Assembly (NCBI GenBank): GCA_023433505.1
Contig: JAEZCO010000073.1
Location: 1-64,000 of the forward strand
DNA length: 64,000 nt
Direction of reading: 5' to 3'
From: Bacillota bacterium
Lineage (GTDB): Bacteria > Bacillota > Clostridia > Acetivibrionales > DTU013
Positions 1 through 8,367 of this stretch are shown here, piece by piece. How positions within the stretch are numbered: the first letter of the stretch is position 1; the number at the start of each line of letters is the position of its first letter. The notes under the pieces were generated by a model. That model saw only the letters and a list, made by a program, of their open reading frames with translations, ran no database searches and had not been told where the DNA came from. The position numbers and the translations under genes are program-made.

Positions 1-95
1 ACGGGTATCCGGCTCAGCTTTTTGGCTGCAATCCGAACACCCGTTGTAAATTTGTATTTGATTTGCATGTTAAGTGCGGTTAGTATTCCAACCAT
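1..95 (-). CDS. 5' end of an unidentified gene running off the left edge
   Basis: Reading the minus strand from position 95 gives an ATG that opens a frame to the window edge (31 codons, beginning MVGILTALNM and rich in Lys/Arg). It is preceded by a strong ribosome binding site, AGGAGGT, seven bases before the ATG. The strong site and the uninterrupted frame are the only evidence. The fragment is too short to assign a family. The gene would be transcribed in the same direction as the DUF488 operon to its right. Confidence 0.45.
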   Translation of the reverse strand, partial: MVGILTALNMQIKYKFTTGVRIAAKKLSRIP

Positions 96-327
96 CTGTA
101 GCACCTCCTGTTAGTGAGACAGAATACCACAGACTACATTGGAAGTCTATTACTTTTAGCGAATTGAATTACACTTTTCACGAATCTCATCTAGCCGTTG
201 AAGGGGATGGCTTATTGTCATTTCGTATGTATAGAAAGGAAATTGCTAGAGCAGGAAAGCTGCCTGCCTTTAATGAATTAATTTTGAAAATGTAAATAAA
301 TCTATGCAGATGAAAGAAATATGTTAA

Positions 328-996
328 CTAAACCTTAAGTACCTTGGCTACGATTTTATAATGCAAGTTATCTCTATAATAAGCATCTCCCAAGCTTACA
401 ACAAGTAAATATTTACCTGGCAATTTATAGAATCCATCCGATCTGTCAATATACATATTGGCAAACTCCAAATCCGTAAGACTCATAAAATCATATGTAA
501 TATCGTTATAATCAAAACATAGCGTAGCCTTAGGATTCTCGGGCTCAAACCTCTTGATACATATTTTTAATTCTTCAGGTGCAATCAGCGCTAAGGAATG
601 CAATTGATTTTTAGGAACCTTCTTAACTTTTTCAGGATCAATTTTTCTATCACTATCATAAAAGATAAACTCTCTTTCCTCGAAGGGATGTAAAGATAAT
701 AATTCGTTTATTGAAGCATGTCCTGTCTTTATCCAATACTTGCTATCGTCAAAAATATAATTTTCTGGTTGATAGTAACTGGGCACATGCGCTAGAAGAC
801 TAATTGTAACTTTATCTAATATTTCTGCTGAACTGCCATCTTCATATATCATATCTTTGGGGTTTACGGCACATTGTATACTTTCATCATCGGAAACGAT
901 CCTAATCCACTCACCTGTTTTTGTATCAATACCAGCCACACATAAATTATTCTTGTACTTTTTTGACTTGGTCAAAATGACTATATTCTTCAGCAT
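328..996 (-). CDS. Dual OB-fold-type domain protein
   Basis: A 222-residue soluble protein with no signal peptide or membrane segment. It begins MLKNIVILTKSKKY, then has a GEWIRIV stretch near residue 28 and ends in a beta-rich KYLLVVSLGDAYY segment. This pattern resembles the small family described as dual OB-containing domain proteins, which I recall as neighbours of DUF488 genes. No catalytic residues stand out, and an OB fold would suggest nucleic-acid or nucleotide binding, which is inference. The start has a TAGGGGG ribosome site. It is the last gene of a three-gene operon, 22 bp after the short DUF488 gene. The family assignment is moderate and the function unknown. Confidence 0.65.
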   Translation of the reverse strand: MLKNIVILTKSKKYKNNLCVAGIDTKTGEWIRIVSDDESIQCAVNPKDMIYEDGSSAEILDKVTISLLAHVPSYYQPENYIFDDSKYWIKTGHASINELLSLHPFEEREFIFYDSDRKIDPEKVKKVPKNQLHSLALIAPEELKICIKRFEPENPKATLCFDYNDITYDFMSLTDLEFANMYIDRSDGFYKLPGKYLLVVSLGDAYYRDNLHYKIVAKVLKV

Positions 997-1018
997 TGAT
1001 TGACCCCCTACAAAATAC

Positions 1019-1468
1019 TTAAATATGTTTTATCTCTATATCCAGCTCTGGGTAAATATTTTTAATTGATTCAGCGACAAGCCTTCTATGACATTTGTTT
1101 GCGGTTTCCTCACTGCATAATAAGCAAATATGATCTAATTTCTTATTATATTTATCGTCGAGCCATTTTTTAATATCTCGATTTTTAAGTAGATTGCTGA
1201 AAAGGACTTCGTATTGAACCCAATTTATTTTTCCCTTTTTGTAGTCATCCAGGATTTCTTTTGTTGGTGCCAAGTTTATATCATGAATATAATCTATTCT
1301 GAATAATTCTTTTAAAAAAAACTCAAGGTCTTCACCTTTTGAAAACCCTGCTAATTGGGAAGAATTATTCAGCCGTATATCCACGACTTTATTTACATTA
1401 TTTTGCTGCAAAAGAGAGAAAAATTTTTTTGCATTTTTCTTAGTAAACCCTATGGTAAATATCTTCAA
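1019..1468 (-). CDS. DUF488 family protein, short divergent paralogue
   Basis: A 149-residue protein with the DUF488 layout: an N-terminal KIFTIGFT strand, VVDIR at about residues 28-32, and the C-terminal signature LCSEETANKCHRRLVAE at about 117-133, which keeps the C-x-E...CHR pattern. The start is TTG, and AAGGAG lies ten bases upstream inside the end of the preceding gene. The 29-bp overlap with that gene implies translational coupling. DUF488 proteins have no biochemical role that I can state with confidence. The conserved Cys/His/Arg cluster suggests an enzyme or a metal or phosphate site. The two adjacent, clearly different copies suggest a heteromeric pair. Confidence 0.8.
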   Translation of the reverse strand: MKIFTIGFTKKNAKKFFSLLQQNNVNKVVDIRLNNSSQLAGFSKGEDLEFFLKELFRIDYIHDINLAPTKEILDDYKKGKINWVQYEVLFSNLLKNRDIKKWLDDKYNKKLDHICLLCSEETANKCHRRLVAESIKNIYPELDIEIKHI

Positions 1469-2096
1469 CAGCTATTTTCTCCTTCTCATTATTTATATTA
1501 AAACCGATATCTTTATTCCTAATGTCATACGCTTTTTCAATCAGTGCTGAATCATCATATTCCATGCTAGCTAAATCAAATAATGTACGCTGGTTTCTAG
1601 TTGGAAAATATAAATCAAGGAGCCTTTTTTCGAGGTGATCTTGACTTTCAGTATAGCCATTTTCAAGAATGTTTAGTACATCATATTTTTGTTTATACAA
1701 CTGCCGGGCAACCAGAATATTCCTATGGCAATCCATTGGATCTTTTTCAGTGCACATTATTGCTATCCGGTATCCTTTCTCAATACCTGCCTTTATTCTT
1801 TCAATTCCGCTAATAAAGGACATTGTTTTGCTAGTCTTTTCAAAACTCAAAATCCCATCGGATTCATACAACGTATTATCCTCACGTCTTGCTCCAAGTT
1901 CCTTCCCCATAAAGATATATTGAATACCTTTACTATGCAGGAATCTTTTAATTTCATCTCTGTTATACTGCGGAGCATACTTGGAAAAGGGCATGCTACG
2001 TACATCAACTACGCAATTGATATCATGTTTATTTAAAAGTATGAAAAGATAGTCTTGCTTATATGAAGAATGTCCGATAGTATAAACTTCGTTCAT
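1440..2096 (-). CDS. DUF488 family protein, long paralogue
   Basis: A 218-residue DUF488 protein. It opens with VYTIGHSSY, has CVVDVRSMPFSKY at about residues 28-40, a GKELGARR segment near 64-71, and MCTEKDPMDCHR at about 114-125, all typical of the family. A C-terminal tail of roughly 50 residues is absent from the short paralogue next door. The start has an AAAGGAGAAGG ribosome site. A promoter-like sequence with TATAAT lies about 65 bp upstream, so this is the first gene of a DUF488-DUF488-dual-OB operon. The HNH endonuclease gene lies 196 bp further upstream on the same strand. The role is unknown; the setting suggests DNA-related conflict or mobile-element functions. Confidence 0.85.
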   Translation of the reverse strand: MNEVYTIGHSSYKQDYLFILLNKHDINCVVDVRSMPFSKYAPQYNRDEIKRFLHSKGIQYIFMGKELGARREDNTLYESDGILSFEKTSKTMSFISGIERIKAGIEKGYRIAIMCTEKDPMDCHRNILVARQLYKQKYDVLNILENGYTESQDHLEKRLLDLYFPTRNQRTLFDLASMEYDDSALIEKAYDIRNKDIGFNINNEKEKIAVEDIYHRVY

Positions 2097-2157
2097 ATTG
2101 GCTCGCCCTTCTCCTTTCCTTTAGAATTCGTTCTGTTCTGTAACTTATTACTATTTT

Positions 2158-2185
2158 ATTATACCATATATTAAATTGTCATAAA
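2158..2185 (-). promoter_or_regulatory. Putative promoter of the DUF488 operon
   Basis: On the minus strand a perfect -10 box TATAAT (2158-2163) is preceded at 16 bp by TTTATG (2180-2185), a weak -35 match. It lies in a very AT-rich gap just upstream of the long DUF488 gene. The -10 is convincing; the -35 is not. Confidence 0.45.
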
Positions 2186-2292
2186 CTTAAATTGCAAATA
2201 AGGATTTATTTAATCTTTCAACCCTTATACCATAACCCTCGTCATATATATAAGTGTATTCAAATTATTGGTCAAACTTAAATTAATTACAT

Positions 2293-3141
2293 CTACAGAT
2301 GCTTATTAATTACCAAGCCTTCTTGCATTCCGTTTGGGTATAAATAGATTAGCTTTTTTCTATCGAAAACCGGATTCACCTCGTGGATAATACAGTGATG
2401 ATTCGGGCACACAATAAGTTGATTGCTTGCATCGTTATTTAAACTTTTTACAAAATAATCAATGTGATGCGCTTCTATGACATGTGCTCCATATCCTTCT
2501 CCGATAAGCTTTCCACAGATTTGGCACTGATAATCGTAAAGCAGCTTGAGATTATCGCCTATTTTTCTATTCAGCTTTCTGATTCTAACAACCCGTTCAT
2601 CTTCAAGAATTTTAGAACCTTTATCTACGATATCATAATTGAAATTGGATTCAAAAACGCGCTCTGATTGCTTCTCAGCTACCTGTTTCAGCAAGTAAAT
2701 ATCATCAGCCATGATTGTTTCAAAAATGTAGGAGTCTTCATATTCAGTTGTATAGATTGCAAGGTACTCCTTGAAATATTCAGGTGATTTTATAATGGTG
2801 CGATCTCCTTCGGGACGCATTTCTCTCTGACGCATGATAAAAGTATAACTTTTTGAGAAACTGGCTTGCAGTGCTCTTGCTAGGGCACCATTACGAGGAT
2901 ATCGAATCTGAAGAGTATCTTTGATTCTTTTAAATCGTGTATCAAAATTGACATTCCGAATCTGTGCTGTATATCTTTTTCCATTAAGATAGATGCTTAT
3001 TGGTTTAGATTCTCCACGCTGCAGAAACTTTCCCATGTTTCTTGCGAAGATTATTTGATTTTCGACAGGCAAAGTAATGCCTTCAGTTAGTAAAGACCAA
3101 TTAGCCTCAGTTTTATACACATAATGTTCAAAACTTTCCAT
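2293..3141 (-). CDS. HNH endonuclease domain protein
   Basis: A 282-residue protein with a C-terminal HNH nuclease domain. The visible elements are CQICG at 206-210, AHHID at 224-228 (the catalytic His pair), N240 within NQLIVCPNHH, and His253. The two CxxC-like pairs should bind structural zinc. The N-terminal 150 residues are a separate beta-rich domain with many basic residues, of the kind fused to HNH domains in predicted restriction enzymes, where they recognise DNA. The fold assignment of that half is inference. It lies upstream of the DUF488 operon on the same strand and may act with it or be an independent restriction-like enzyme. Confidence 0.8.
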   Translation of the reverse strand: MESFEHYVYKTEANWSLLTEGITLPVENQIIFARNMGKFLQRGESKPISIYLNGKRYTAQIRNVNFDTRFKRIKDTLQIRYPRNGALARALQASFSKSYTFIMRQREMRPEGDRTIIKSPEYFKEYLAIYTTEYEDSYIFETIMADDIYLLKQVAEKQSERVFESNFNYDIVDKGSKILEDERVVRIRKLNRKIGDNLKLLYDYQCQICGKLIGEGYGAHVIEAHHIDYFVKSLNNDASNQLIVCPNHHCIIHEVNPVFDRKKLIYLYPNGMQEGLVINKHL

Positions 3142-3284
3142 AGCACCATCTTCTTAAAACAATCTTATATACAGAAAAATCTTCTGCTTTGTAGTAACAA
3201 CCAACCACTGCCGTATTCCTTAAAAATCCAATTACATTATACTTTTTTCGACTCTGCAGTACAAGACAAATGGATTAAGAACTG

Positions 3285-4031
3285 TCAGCTAATTTTCTTT
3301 TCTTTATTTCTTTCCCGAAAGGCCCGCACGTTATAGTGATTCCGGCACTTGACAGAGCAGAATTCACTGCGGGAGTTGGGGTTATAATACGCTTCCCCAC
3401 AATTCTTACATATCTTCAATGGACTTGCGGGATCTGTGATTAAGAGGGCATAGCTTAACTTCAGCACAGCCAGCAGATTTTCCGGTTCCCAGACAAGCTG
3501 AGGCGGAGTGCCGAAGGTCAAGCGATAGTTCATACCGCAAGCTTCCGGAGTCAACTCCTGCTTCTGGAGCTGCTCCTGTTCTTTTTGGCTCAGTTTATCC
3601 GTCTGTCCTTTTACCAAGAGAAAGTGCATATAAAGAATACTGAGTGTGTCTTGATACCGCTCCAACGGCTCACCATATGTCTTGGCAAAGATACCGCTGT
3701 AAACAGGGGTTGTACCGCCGTCACAATTATCTGCATCGCGCCCGGCTCTCAGCAGTGGACTTATAACAGGCGGCGTCACACCCAGTGGACCGTATTTGCG
3801 GGCAAAGGAAAGACAGACCTCATCCTTATCTTCCTTCTGTTCGAACACCAGCTTGCCGAGATTCAGAGCGTCTACCACCATTTGCTCCGGCACAGAGGTG
3901 CAGCTGTAAGGCAGATCAGTGGCAGTTTCGGAGGGCATGATATATTTCACACTGTGGTTATCTGAAATCCGATAATCCGACCAGCGTACCCAGCTGCCGT
4001 TGAGATTTGAAAACATATTTTTGAGTTCCAT
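3285..4031 (-). CDS. ICE-associated protein with C-terminal zinc ribbon (DUF6076-like)
   Basis: A 248-residue protein ending in a zinc-ribbon-like motif, CKNCGEAYYNPNSRSEFCS followed by VKC, then a basic tail. The rest is soluble and unassigned. Proteins of this architecture are common in integrative elements of Clostridia, where they sit beside sigma-like factors and excisionases; DUF6076 is the closest family that I recall. I chose the ATG at 4031 because GAGG lies about seven bases upstream, whereas the earlier in-frame start lacks a ribosome site. It runs in the same direction as the sigma-like gene upstream, 81 bp away. Confidence 0.7.
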   Translation of the reverse strand: MELKNMFSNLNGSWVRWSDYRISDNHSVKYIMPSETATDLPYSCTSVPEQMVVDALNLGKLVFEQKEDKDEVCLSFARKYGPLGVTPPVISPLLRAGRDADNCDGGTTPVYSGIFAKTYGEPLERYQDTLSILYMHFLLVKGQTDKLSQKEQEQLQKQELTPEACGMNYRLTFGTPPQLVWEPENLLAVLKLSYALLITDPASPLKICKNCGEAYYNPNSRSEFCSVKCRNHYNVRAFRERNKEKKIS

Positions 4032-4112
4032 AACGAACCTCGATTCTATAAATATAATCACATAGAACAGTACGGCACGATAACCTGTGCTGTACTGTTT
4101 TCTTTTTGCTGT

Positions 4113-4763
4113 TTACGCCGCCAGACTCAAGACCTTCCGCTTAAGCGGCGGGTAAATCCTCTTGGAGATTTCCCATCCAAACATAAAGGTCGGAATGGTC
4201 AGCCAGCCGAGCGCCCTTGCGCATGCGGGGACGTAACCTTCGCCACGCTGGCTGCTCATAATAGCTTTAATGCGCCTGTATGTACGGTCAAGTACGTCCA
4301 GAACGTTGCGGCAGCTTGTACCCAGCATTTCTGCTATTTCCTTCGTTTTCATTTGCTGGATAGCACTCAGAAACAGGATATTTCTCTGATGCGCAGTAAG
4401 TGCCTGAATCGCTTTTGCCAGCTTGCCTGAACTGACCAGCTGATGTAAATCCTCCGGGTCTTGAGAGAAGATTTCTTCCAGCCACCTGTTATCGGGTCTG
4501 TTTGGCAAACCCTTACTTCTTCCTTTACTTGACCTGTAAAAGCTAAGTTCGGCTATCTGAAACTCTCTGCCATCCTGGTGCTTTTTGATCCAGCGCCTTG
4601 TTCTTTCATGTTTGTTGTCCAGCAACTCCAACTCATCTGCATGACTACCTGCCCAGCGTCTTACTTCCTCGTTATCGCTTTTCAGATACTTAATGGAAGG
4701 ACATTCCAAAATCTGATGCGGAATACCTCCTTTCCTTACACATTCTTCGTTTTGATGCTTCAT
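4113..4763 (-). CDS. RNA polymerase sigma-like factor of an integrative element
   Basis: A protein of 216 residues. The middle (LTAHQRNILFLSAIQQMKT followed by KEIAEMLG) is a sigma-70 region 4-type helix-turn-helix that would contact DNA near a -35 box. There is no clear region 2, so it probably acts as a regulator or partial sigma factor, as in Tn916-type elements. The C-terminal 40 residues form a hydrophobic GWLTIPTFMFGWEI segment and a basic tail, which is unusual and may associate with the membrane. The ATG at 4763 is favoured by GGAGG eight bases upstream over the TTG 18 bases earlier. It is divergent from the excisionase-like gene. Confidence 0.75.
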   Translation of the reverse strand: MKHQNEECVRKGGIPHQILECPSIKYLKSDNEEVRRWAGSHADELELLDNKHERTRRWIKKHQDGREFQIAELSFYRSSKGRSKGLPNRPDNRWLEEIFSQDPEDLHQLVSSGKLAKAIQALTAHQRNILFLSAIQQMKTKEIAEMLGTSCRNVLDVLDRTYRRIKAIMSSQRGEGYVPACARALGWLTIPTFMFGWEISKRIYPPLKRKVLSLAA

Positions 4764-4891
4764 TGCTGTATCCTCCGTCAAAAATTTTTGACTCTACTTC
4801 CGATTTTGCCTTTTTCAAGGTCTAATATATAGGCGTGTAATTGATGTAATTATAATAACCAATTACACAATATTTGTCAAGGGGGAGCAAA

Positions 4892-5122
4892 ATGAAAAAT
4901 ACAGTCAGTGTAGAGCGGGGGTATAAGCTGATGTTTCAGGAGTATCCCGATGTAGTGGATGTGGACGCTATGCGCGTCATGCTGGGCGGTATCGGAAAGA
5001 GAACAGCTTACCGCCTGCTGCGGGATGGAGTCATTGAATGTGTTCGCATGGGTCGGGTTTATAAGGTGCCGAAAATCAGCGTCATTTCATATCTCTGCAA
5101 AGCAGAAGTCGAGAGTGAATAA
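4892..5122 (+). CDS. Excisionase-like helix-turn-helix protein
   Basis: A 76-residue basic protein with a MerR/excisionase-type helix-turn-helix: MRVMLGGIGKRTAYRLLRDG followed by a wing RMGRVYKVPKISVISYL. Such small proteins next to integrases bind the attachment site and steer recombination toward excision. The ATG at 4892 has GGGGGAG upstream, and the TTG six codons earlier overlaps that site. It lies 86 bp before the integrase on the same strand, a normal xis-int arrangement. The GIGKRTAYRLL core is typical of DNA-binding proteins in Clostridial ICEs. Confidence 0.8.
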   Translation: MKNTVSVERGYKLMFQEYPDVVDVDAMRVMLGGIGKRTAYRLLRDGVIECVRMGRVYKVPKISVISYLCKAEVESE

Positions 5123-5208
5123 ATGATACGGCTTGAATACACCGTCAACCTATGCTAACATCACACAACACCCGAGAACGGGTATTTTCTTTGAAAGGAG
5201 GGGACTGA

Positions 5209-6468
5209 ATGGTGACAGGTAGCCTGTTTGAGCGAAAAGGTAAATATACCGCCGTGATTAATACATATGAAAACGGCAAAAGAAAGCAAAAGTCCATTGC
5301 ACTTGGCATCCCTGTCAAGGGCAATAAACGCAAGGCACTGGAGATGCTGGAGGAATTGAAACGTTTGTACAACGGCGAGGGGATAAAGGATTTGCAGATA
5401 AAAAAAGATTCACCTCTGTTTGCCGATTTTCTTAGAGATTGGCTGAAAATCACAGCGCCTACCATTGAACGGACAACGTATCAGAGTTATGAAAGCATGA
5501 TCAATGCGAGGCTGGACGGCTTCTTCCGCATGCTGGGCGTGACGCTGGCACAGGTGGAACCATCACATATCCGTGCACTGCACGATTCAATTTTCAAGGA
5601 CGGCTGCAATGCTAATACGGTCATTCATTATCATGCCATCGTCAGGAAAGCGCTGCAATATGCTGTGAAAAACGAGTTAATTTCTAAAAATCCAGCCGAC
5701 ATGGTGGATCGACCGAAGATGGGGAAGTATGTTGCTGAGTATTATAATGAGAACGAGTTGGCATTACTCTTTGAAGCGACACAGAGGGATTCCATAGCTG
5801 TGGTCATCCAGCTTGCCGCCTATTATGGGCTGCGGCGCAGCGAGGTGCTGGGTATTCGCTGGAGCGCCATTGATTTTCAGCGGGGCACTGTCTCCATAAA
5901 TCATAAAGTAACAGAAGGCAAAAACGGGGGGCAAAAGGTGATTTATGCAGAGGACAAACTGAAAACAAAATCCAGCTTCCGTACGCTGCCGCTGATTCCC
6001 GAGGTACGGGCGCTTCTTCTGGAGACAAAGGAGTGGCAGGAGAATTACCGAAAGCTATTTAAGAAAAGTTACGATAATACCTACGCCGACTATGTCTGCA
6101 TAGACGAAATGGGCAAGCTCTTTTGCCCTAATTACATTACAGAGCATTTCGGTTACCTTTTGAAGCGGTATCAATTCAGGAAAATCCGCTTTCACGATTT
6201 GCGCCACTCCTGCGCCAGTTTGCTTTTAGCGCATGGCATCCCTATGAAATCTATTCAGGAGTGGCTTGGCCATTCCACGTTTGCAACCACGGCAGACACC
6301 TATTCGCACCTGGACTTCAGCTCCAAGCAGGAATCGGCAAAGGCCATCAGTGCTGCCTTTGGCAAACAGGAAGAGCAGGTAGCAGATGAGCCAGAGCGTG
6401 AGGAGCCGGAAGAGGTCCAGGAAGAGGAAGAAAAACAGGGATTGGGCATGACCATGAGCATGATGTAA
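5209..6468 (+). CDS. int: Tyrosine recombinase (integrase) of an integrative element
   Basis: A 419-residue tyrosine site-specific recombinase. An N-terminal arm-binding domain (about 1-60) is followed by a SAM-like core-binding domain (about 65-165). The catalytic domain shows YYGLRRSEVLGIRW (Arg209/210), HDLRHS (His329, Arg332), WLGHS (His355) and the nucleophile Tyr365 in ADTYSH, so all key residues are present. An acidic Glu-rich tail from about residue 385 is unusual. AAGGAGGGG precedes the ATG. The excisionase-like gene lies upstream and an HTH gene follows after 12 bp. It would integrate and excise the element and appears intact. Confidence 0.95.
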   Translation: MVTGSLFERKGKYTAVINTYENGKRKQKSIALGIPVKGNKRKALEMLEELKRLYNGEGIKDLQIKKDSPLFADFLRDWLKITAPTIERTTYQSYESMINARLDGFFRMLGVTLAQVEPSHIRALHDSIFKDGCNANTVIHYHAIVRKALQYAVKNELISKNPADMVDRPKMGKYVAEYYNENELALLFEATQRDSIAVVIQLAAYYGLRRSEVLGIRWSAIDFQRGTVSINHKVTEGKNGGQKVIYAEDKLKTKSSFRTLPLIPEVRALLLETKEWQENYRKLFKKSYDNTYADYVCIDEMGKLFCPNYITEHFGYLLKRYQFRKIRFHDLRHSCASLLLAHGIPMKSIQEWLGHSTFATTADTYSHLDFSSKQESAKAISAAFGKQEEQVADEPEREEPEEVQEEEEKQGLGMTMSMM

Positions 6469-6480
6469 TGGGGAGGTAAA

Positions 6481-7074
6481 ATGGAGCAGGATTATATGAA
6501 GTTATTAAAGGACTGCCAGGAAACGCTCTCATTGGAGCAGTTCCGGGCAGTAGCACATATTAGCAAGCGAAAGGCAAAATGGCTGTTTGAAAACGGCGTC
6601 ATTCCTTGCGAGGATTCGGGTAAGCAAACACACCGTTTTCAGGTTAAAAAGCGTGATGTAGTAGATTTTCTCCAGCGGCGGGATGCGGGAGAGCTAAACG
6701 GCATTATCCCAGCCGGTGCTTTCAGCAACAAACAGCTTCATAATACCCCGCTGCTGAACACAAATATGGAGGAGCTTCTTTCTTTTCTGATGGAGGAATG
6801 GGCGGACGAGCCGGATATGCTGACCACCAAACAGGTGGCAGATTTGACAGGATATAACGGCACCACTATTAACAATTGGGCGGTGGATGGGAAAATCCAG
6901 ACCGTAAATTTTTACGGTAAAAATCTTATCTCAAAGGAATCACTGGCGGAGTATCTGGCAAGTGCCGAAGGTCAGCACATTGTCCGACCTTCTCAGAAGC
7001 ATCAGGAAATCATTGAAGCCTTTACTGACAGAGAACAAAAAAGCGGCATGGTTTTTGGTTCCCTGTCGCTGTAA
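6481..7074 (+). CDS. Helix-turn-helix protein cotranscribed with the integrase
   Basis: A 197-residue protein with two candidate DNA-binding modules. Residues about 17-60 (EQFRAVAHISKRKAKWLFEN and a wing) resemble an excisionase-type winged helix. Residues about 113-160 (LTTKQVADLTGYNGTTINNW) form a second MerR-like helix-turn-helix. Its start has GGGAGG, and it lies 12 bp after the integrase stop, so the two are probably cotranscribed. A role as a second recombination directionality factor or regulator of the element is inferred from the domains and position. Confidence 0.75.
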   Translation: MEQDYMKLLKDCQETLSLEQFRAVAHISKRKAKWLFENGVIPCEDSGKQTHRFQVKKRDVVDFLQRRDAGELNGIIPAGAFSNKQLHNTPLLNTNMEELLSFLMEEWADEPDMLTTKQVADLTGYNGTTINNWAVDGKIQTVNFYGKNLISKESLAEYLASAEGQHIVRPSQKHQEIIEAFTDREQKSGMVFGSLSL

Positions 7075-7076
7075 AT

Positions 7077-7565
7077 TTATTTGCCTTTTTTTACGCCTTT
7101 ATTGTCACCAAATATCTCGGCAACTGCTTTTAGAGATGAAATAGTGGCGGCTGCTTGTGTTTGATCTGACCGCAGTTCGAAGGTCAATTTATTATTAATA
7201 CTTGGATCTTTCTGAAAATGACCTTCAATCAAAACATGTCCTTTTTTGTTAAAGGTACATTTAAGGTCAAGCTCTCGTTCAGTATTATCCAGCGTAGCAA
7301 CACCATCAAGGACTTCATAGCAATACTTCATTTGTTGAAGAAAACTGTACAGCTCGCCTGTTGTGAAATAATGCGTTGCATTAACAACCATATATTCTCC
7401 AGCACGAATTGACAGATTTCCTTTAGCCCCATATCCGCCGCCGTAGCTTGTTTCATTTGGGTATCCCCAAACTTCATCGATTGTAAGTTCAATAGAATCA
7501 TCCATACTCTCAAGTTTGAAAGCAAGCATTGGGAGGGGAAGCTCGTTATGTTCATTTGTTGGCAT
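7077..7565 (-). CDS. WapI-like immunity-type protein
   Basis: A 162-residue acidic, soluble protein. The run DEVWGYPNETSYGGGYGAKG, then LSIRAGEYMVVNATHYFTTG, and a TFELRSDQTQAA strand near the C-terminus resemble the WapI immunity-like family that neutralises contact-dependent toxins. The match is by general pattern only. AAGGAG precedes the ATG. It begins nine bases after the nucleotidyltransferase gene, so it is the last gene of a four-gene operon. No toxin gene is visible nearby, so it may be an orphan immunity gene or have another role. Confidence 0.55.
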   Translation of the reverse strand: MPTNEHNELPLPMLAFKLESMDDSIELTIDEVWGYPNETSYGGGYGAKGNLSIRAGEYMVVNATHYFTTGELYSFLQQMKYCYEVLDGVATLDNTERELDLKCTFNKKGHVLIEGHFQKDPSINNKLTFELRSDQTQAAATISSLKAVAEIFGDNKGVKKGK

Positions 7566-7574
7566 AAGACTACC

Positions 7575-8339
7575 TTACTCCTTTCTGCGGTCCAGAATAG
7601 AGAGGAACAAATCATTTAGAGGTTCCCAATTACTTGGCTGCTCTTTTGGCAGAGCTTCGATTTGTTCTCGGATTATACTCAAATTCTGCTCTATAAATTC
7701 ATTAAGCGGAGCAATTTTCGGAGTTTTCCCGATTTCCGGCGTGGACATTTTAAGCTTTAACAGATCAGCAACAACAGGTTTCAGTTCCGGCTCAAGCTGT
7801 GTTTCTACAAGCTCGGTAAAAAGCATCGGAGGCGGTGTATGCCGTTCCAGAATCCAGCGGCAAGCCAGTAAGGGACGGATAACATAGAAATATTTTTTCG
7901 CTTTTACCATCTCGCCCTTCAGGTATTCACGGTAGTTTCCTTCAGCTGTGCTTAGATAGTGCCACAATCCTGATCTGGCTACAAAATAATTGCCGATGAG
8001 AGGCAATAAATGCTTAAATTCATCTGTAGTTTTATAAACGATAGGTGAGTTGCTCCACTCGAACAACGTTGGATTGGAGGCATGAAGCAACTTCAAAGTC
8101 TTATCAATGTCCCAGCCGTTTATGTCCAACACATCATTAAGCGGGTATTCCAGCACGTCTCTCGTCCTGTCAAGCCGTAGATAGTAAGCCTTTGGGCGCA
8201 CATAAAAGAATCGCACATCGTAATCACTATCCGGCGATGCAAAGCCCCAAGCTCTGCTACCTGATTCTACGGCATGCAGGATGGTGATGTTTTCGGCTTG
8301 CTCTATATCATTCAGTTTTTCGATAATGATGTTTTGCAT
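7575..8339 (-). CDS. Predicted nucleotidyltransferase (RlaP/YcgL-type)
   Basis: A 254-residue DNA-polymerase-beta-superfamily nucleotidyltransferase. The active-site signature is clear at about residues 24-42: ESGSRAWGFASPDSDYDVRF, where GS and the DxD aspartates bind nucleotide and metal. The rest matches the COG3541/RlaP group, sometimes associated with RNA repair. The substrate cannot be read from sequence. GAGGA precedes the ATG at suitable spacing. The downstream gene starts nine bases after this stop, and a gene of unknown function lies 28 bp upstream, suggesting a polycistronic unit. Confidence 0.85.
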   Translation of the reverse strand: MQNIIIEKLNDIEQAENITILHAVESGSRAWGFASPDSDYDVRFFYVRPKAYYLRLDRTRDVLEYPLNDVLDINGWDIDKTLKLLHASNPTLFEWSNSPIVYKTTDEFKHLLPLIGNYFVARSGLWHYLSTAEGNYREYLKGEMVKAKKYFYVIRPLLACRWILERHTPPPMLFTELVETQLEPELKPVVADLLKLKMSTPEIGKTPKIAPLNEFIEQNLSIIREQIEALPKEQPSNWEPLNDLFLSILDRRKE

Positions 8340-8367
8340 ATAAATCCTCGTATCCCCTTATATAAGG

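Noticed and set aside
74..295. 73-codon plus-strand frame at the left end
   Set aside because: It starts with GTG lacking a ribosome site, overlaps the strong ribosome site of the minus-strand edge gene, and resembles no family. It could be a relic but cannot be supported.
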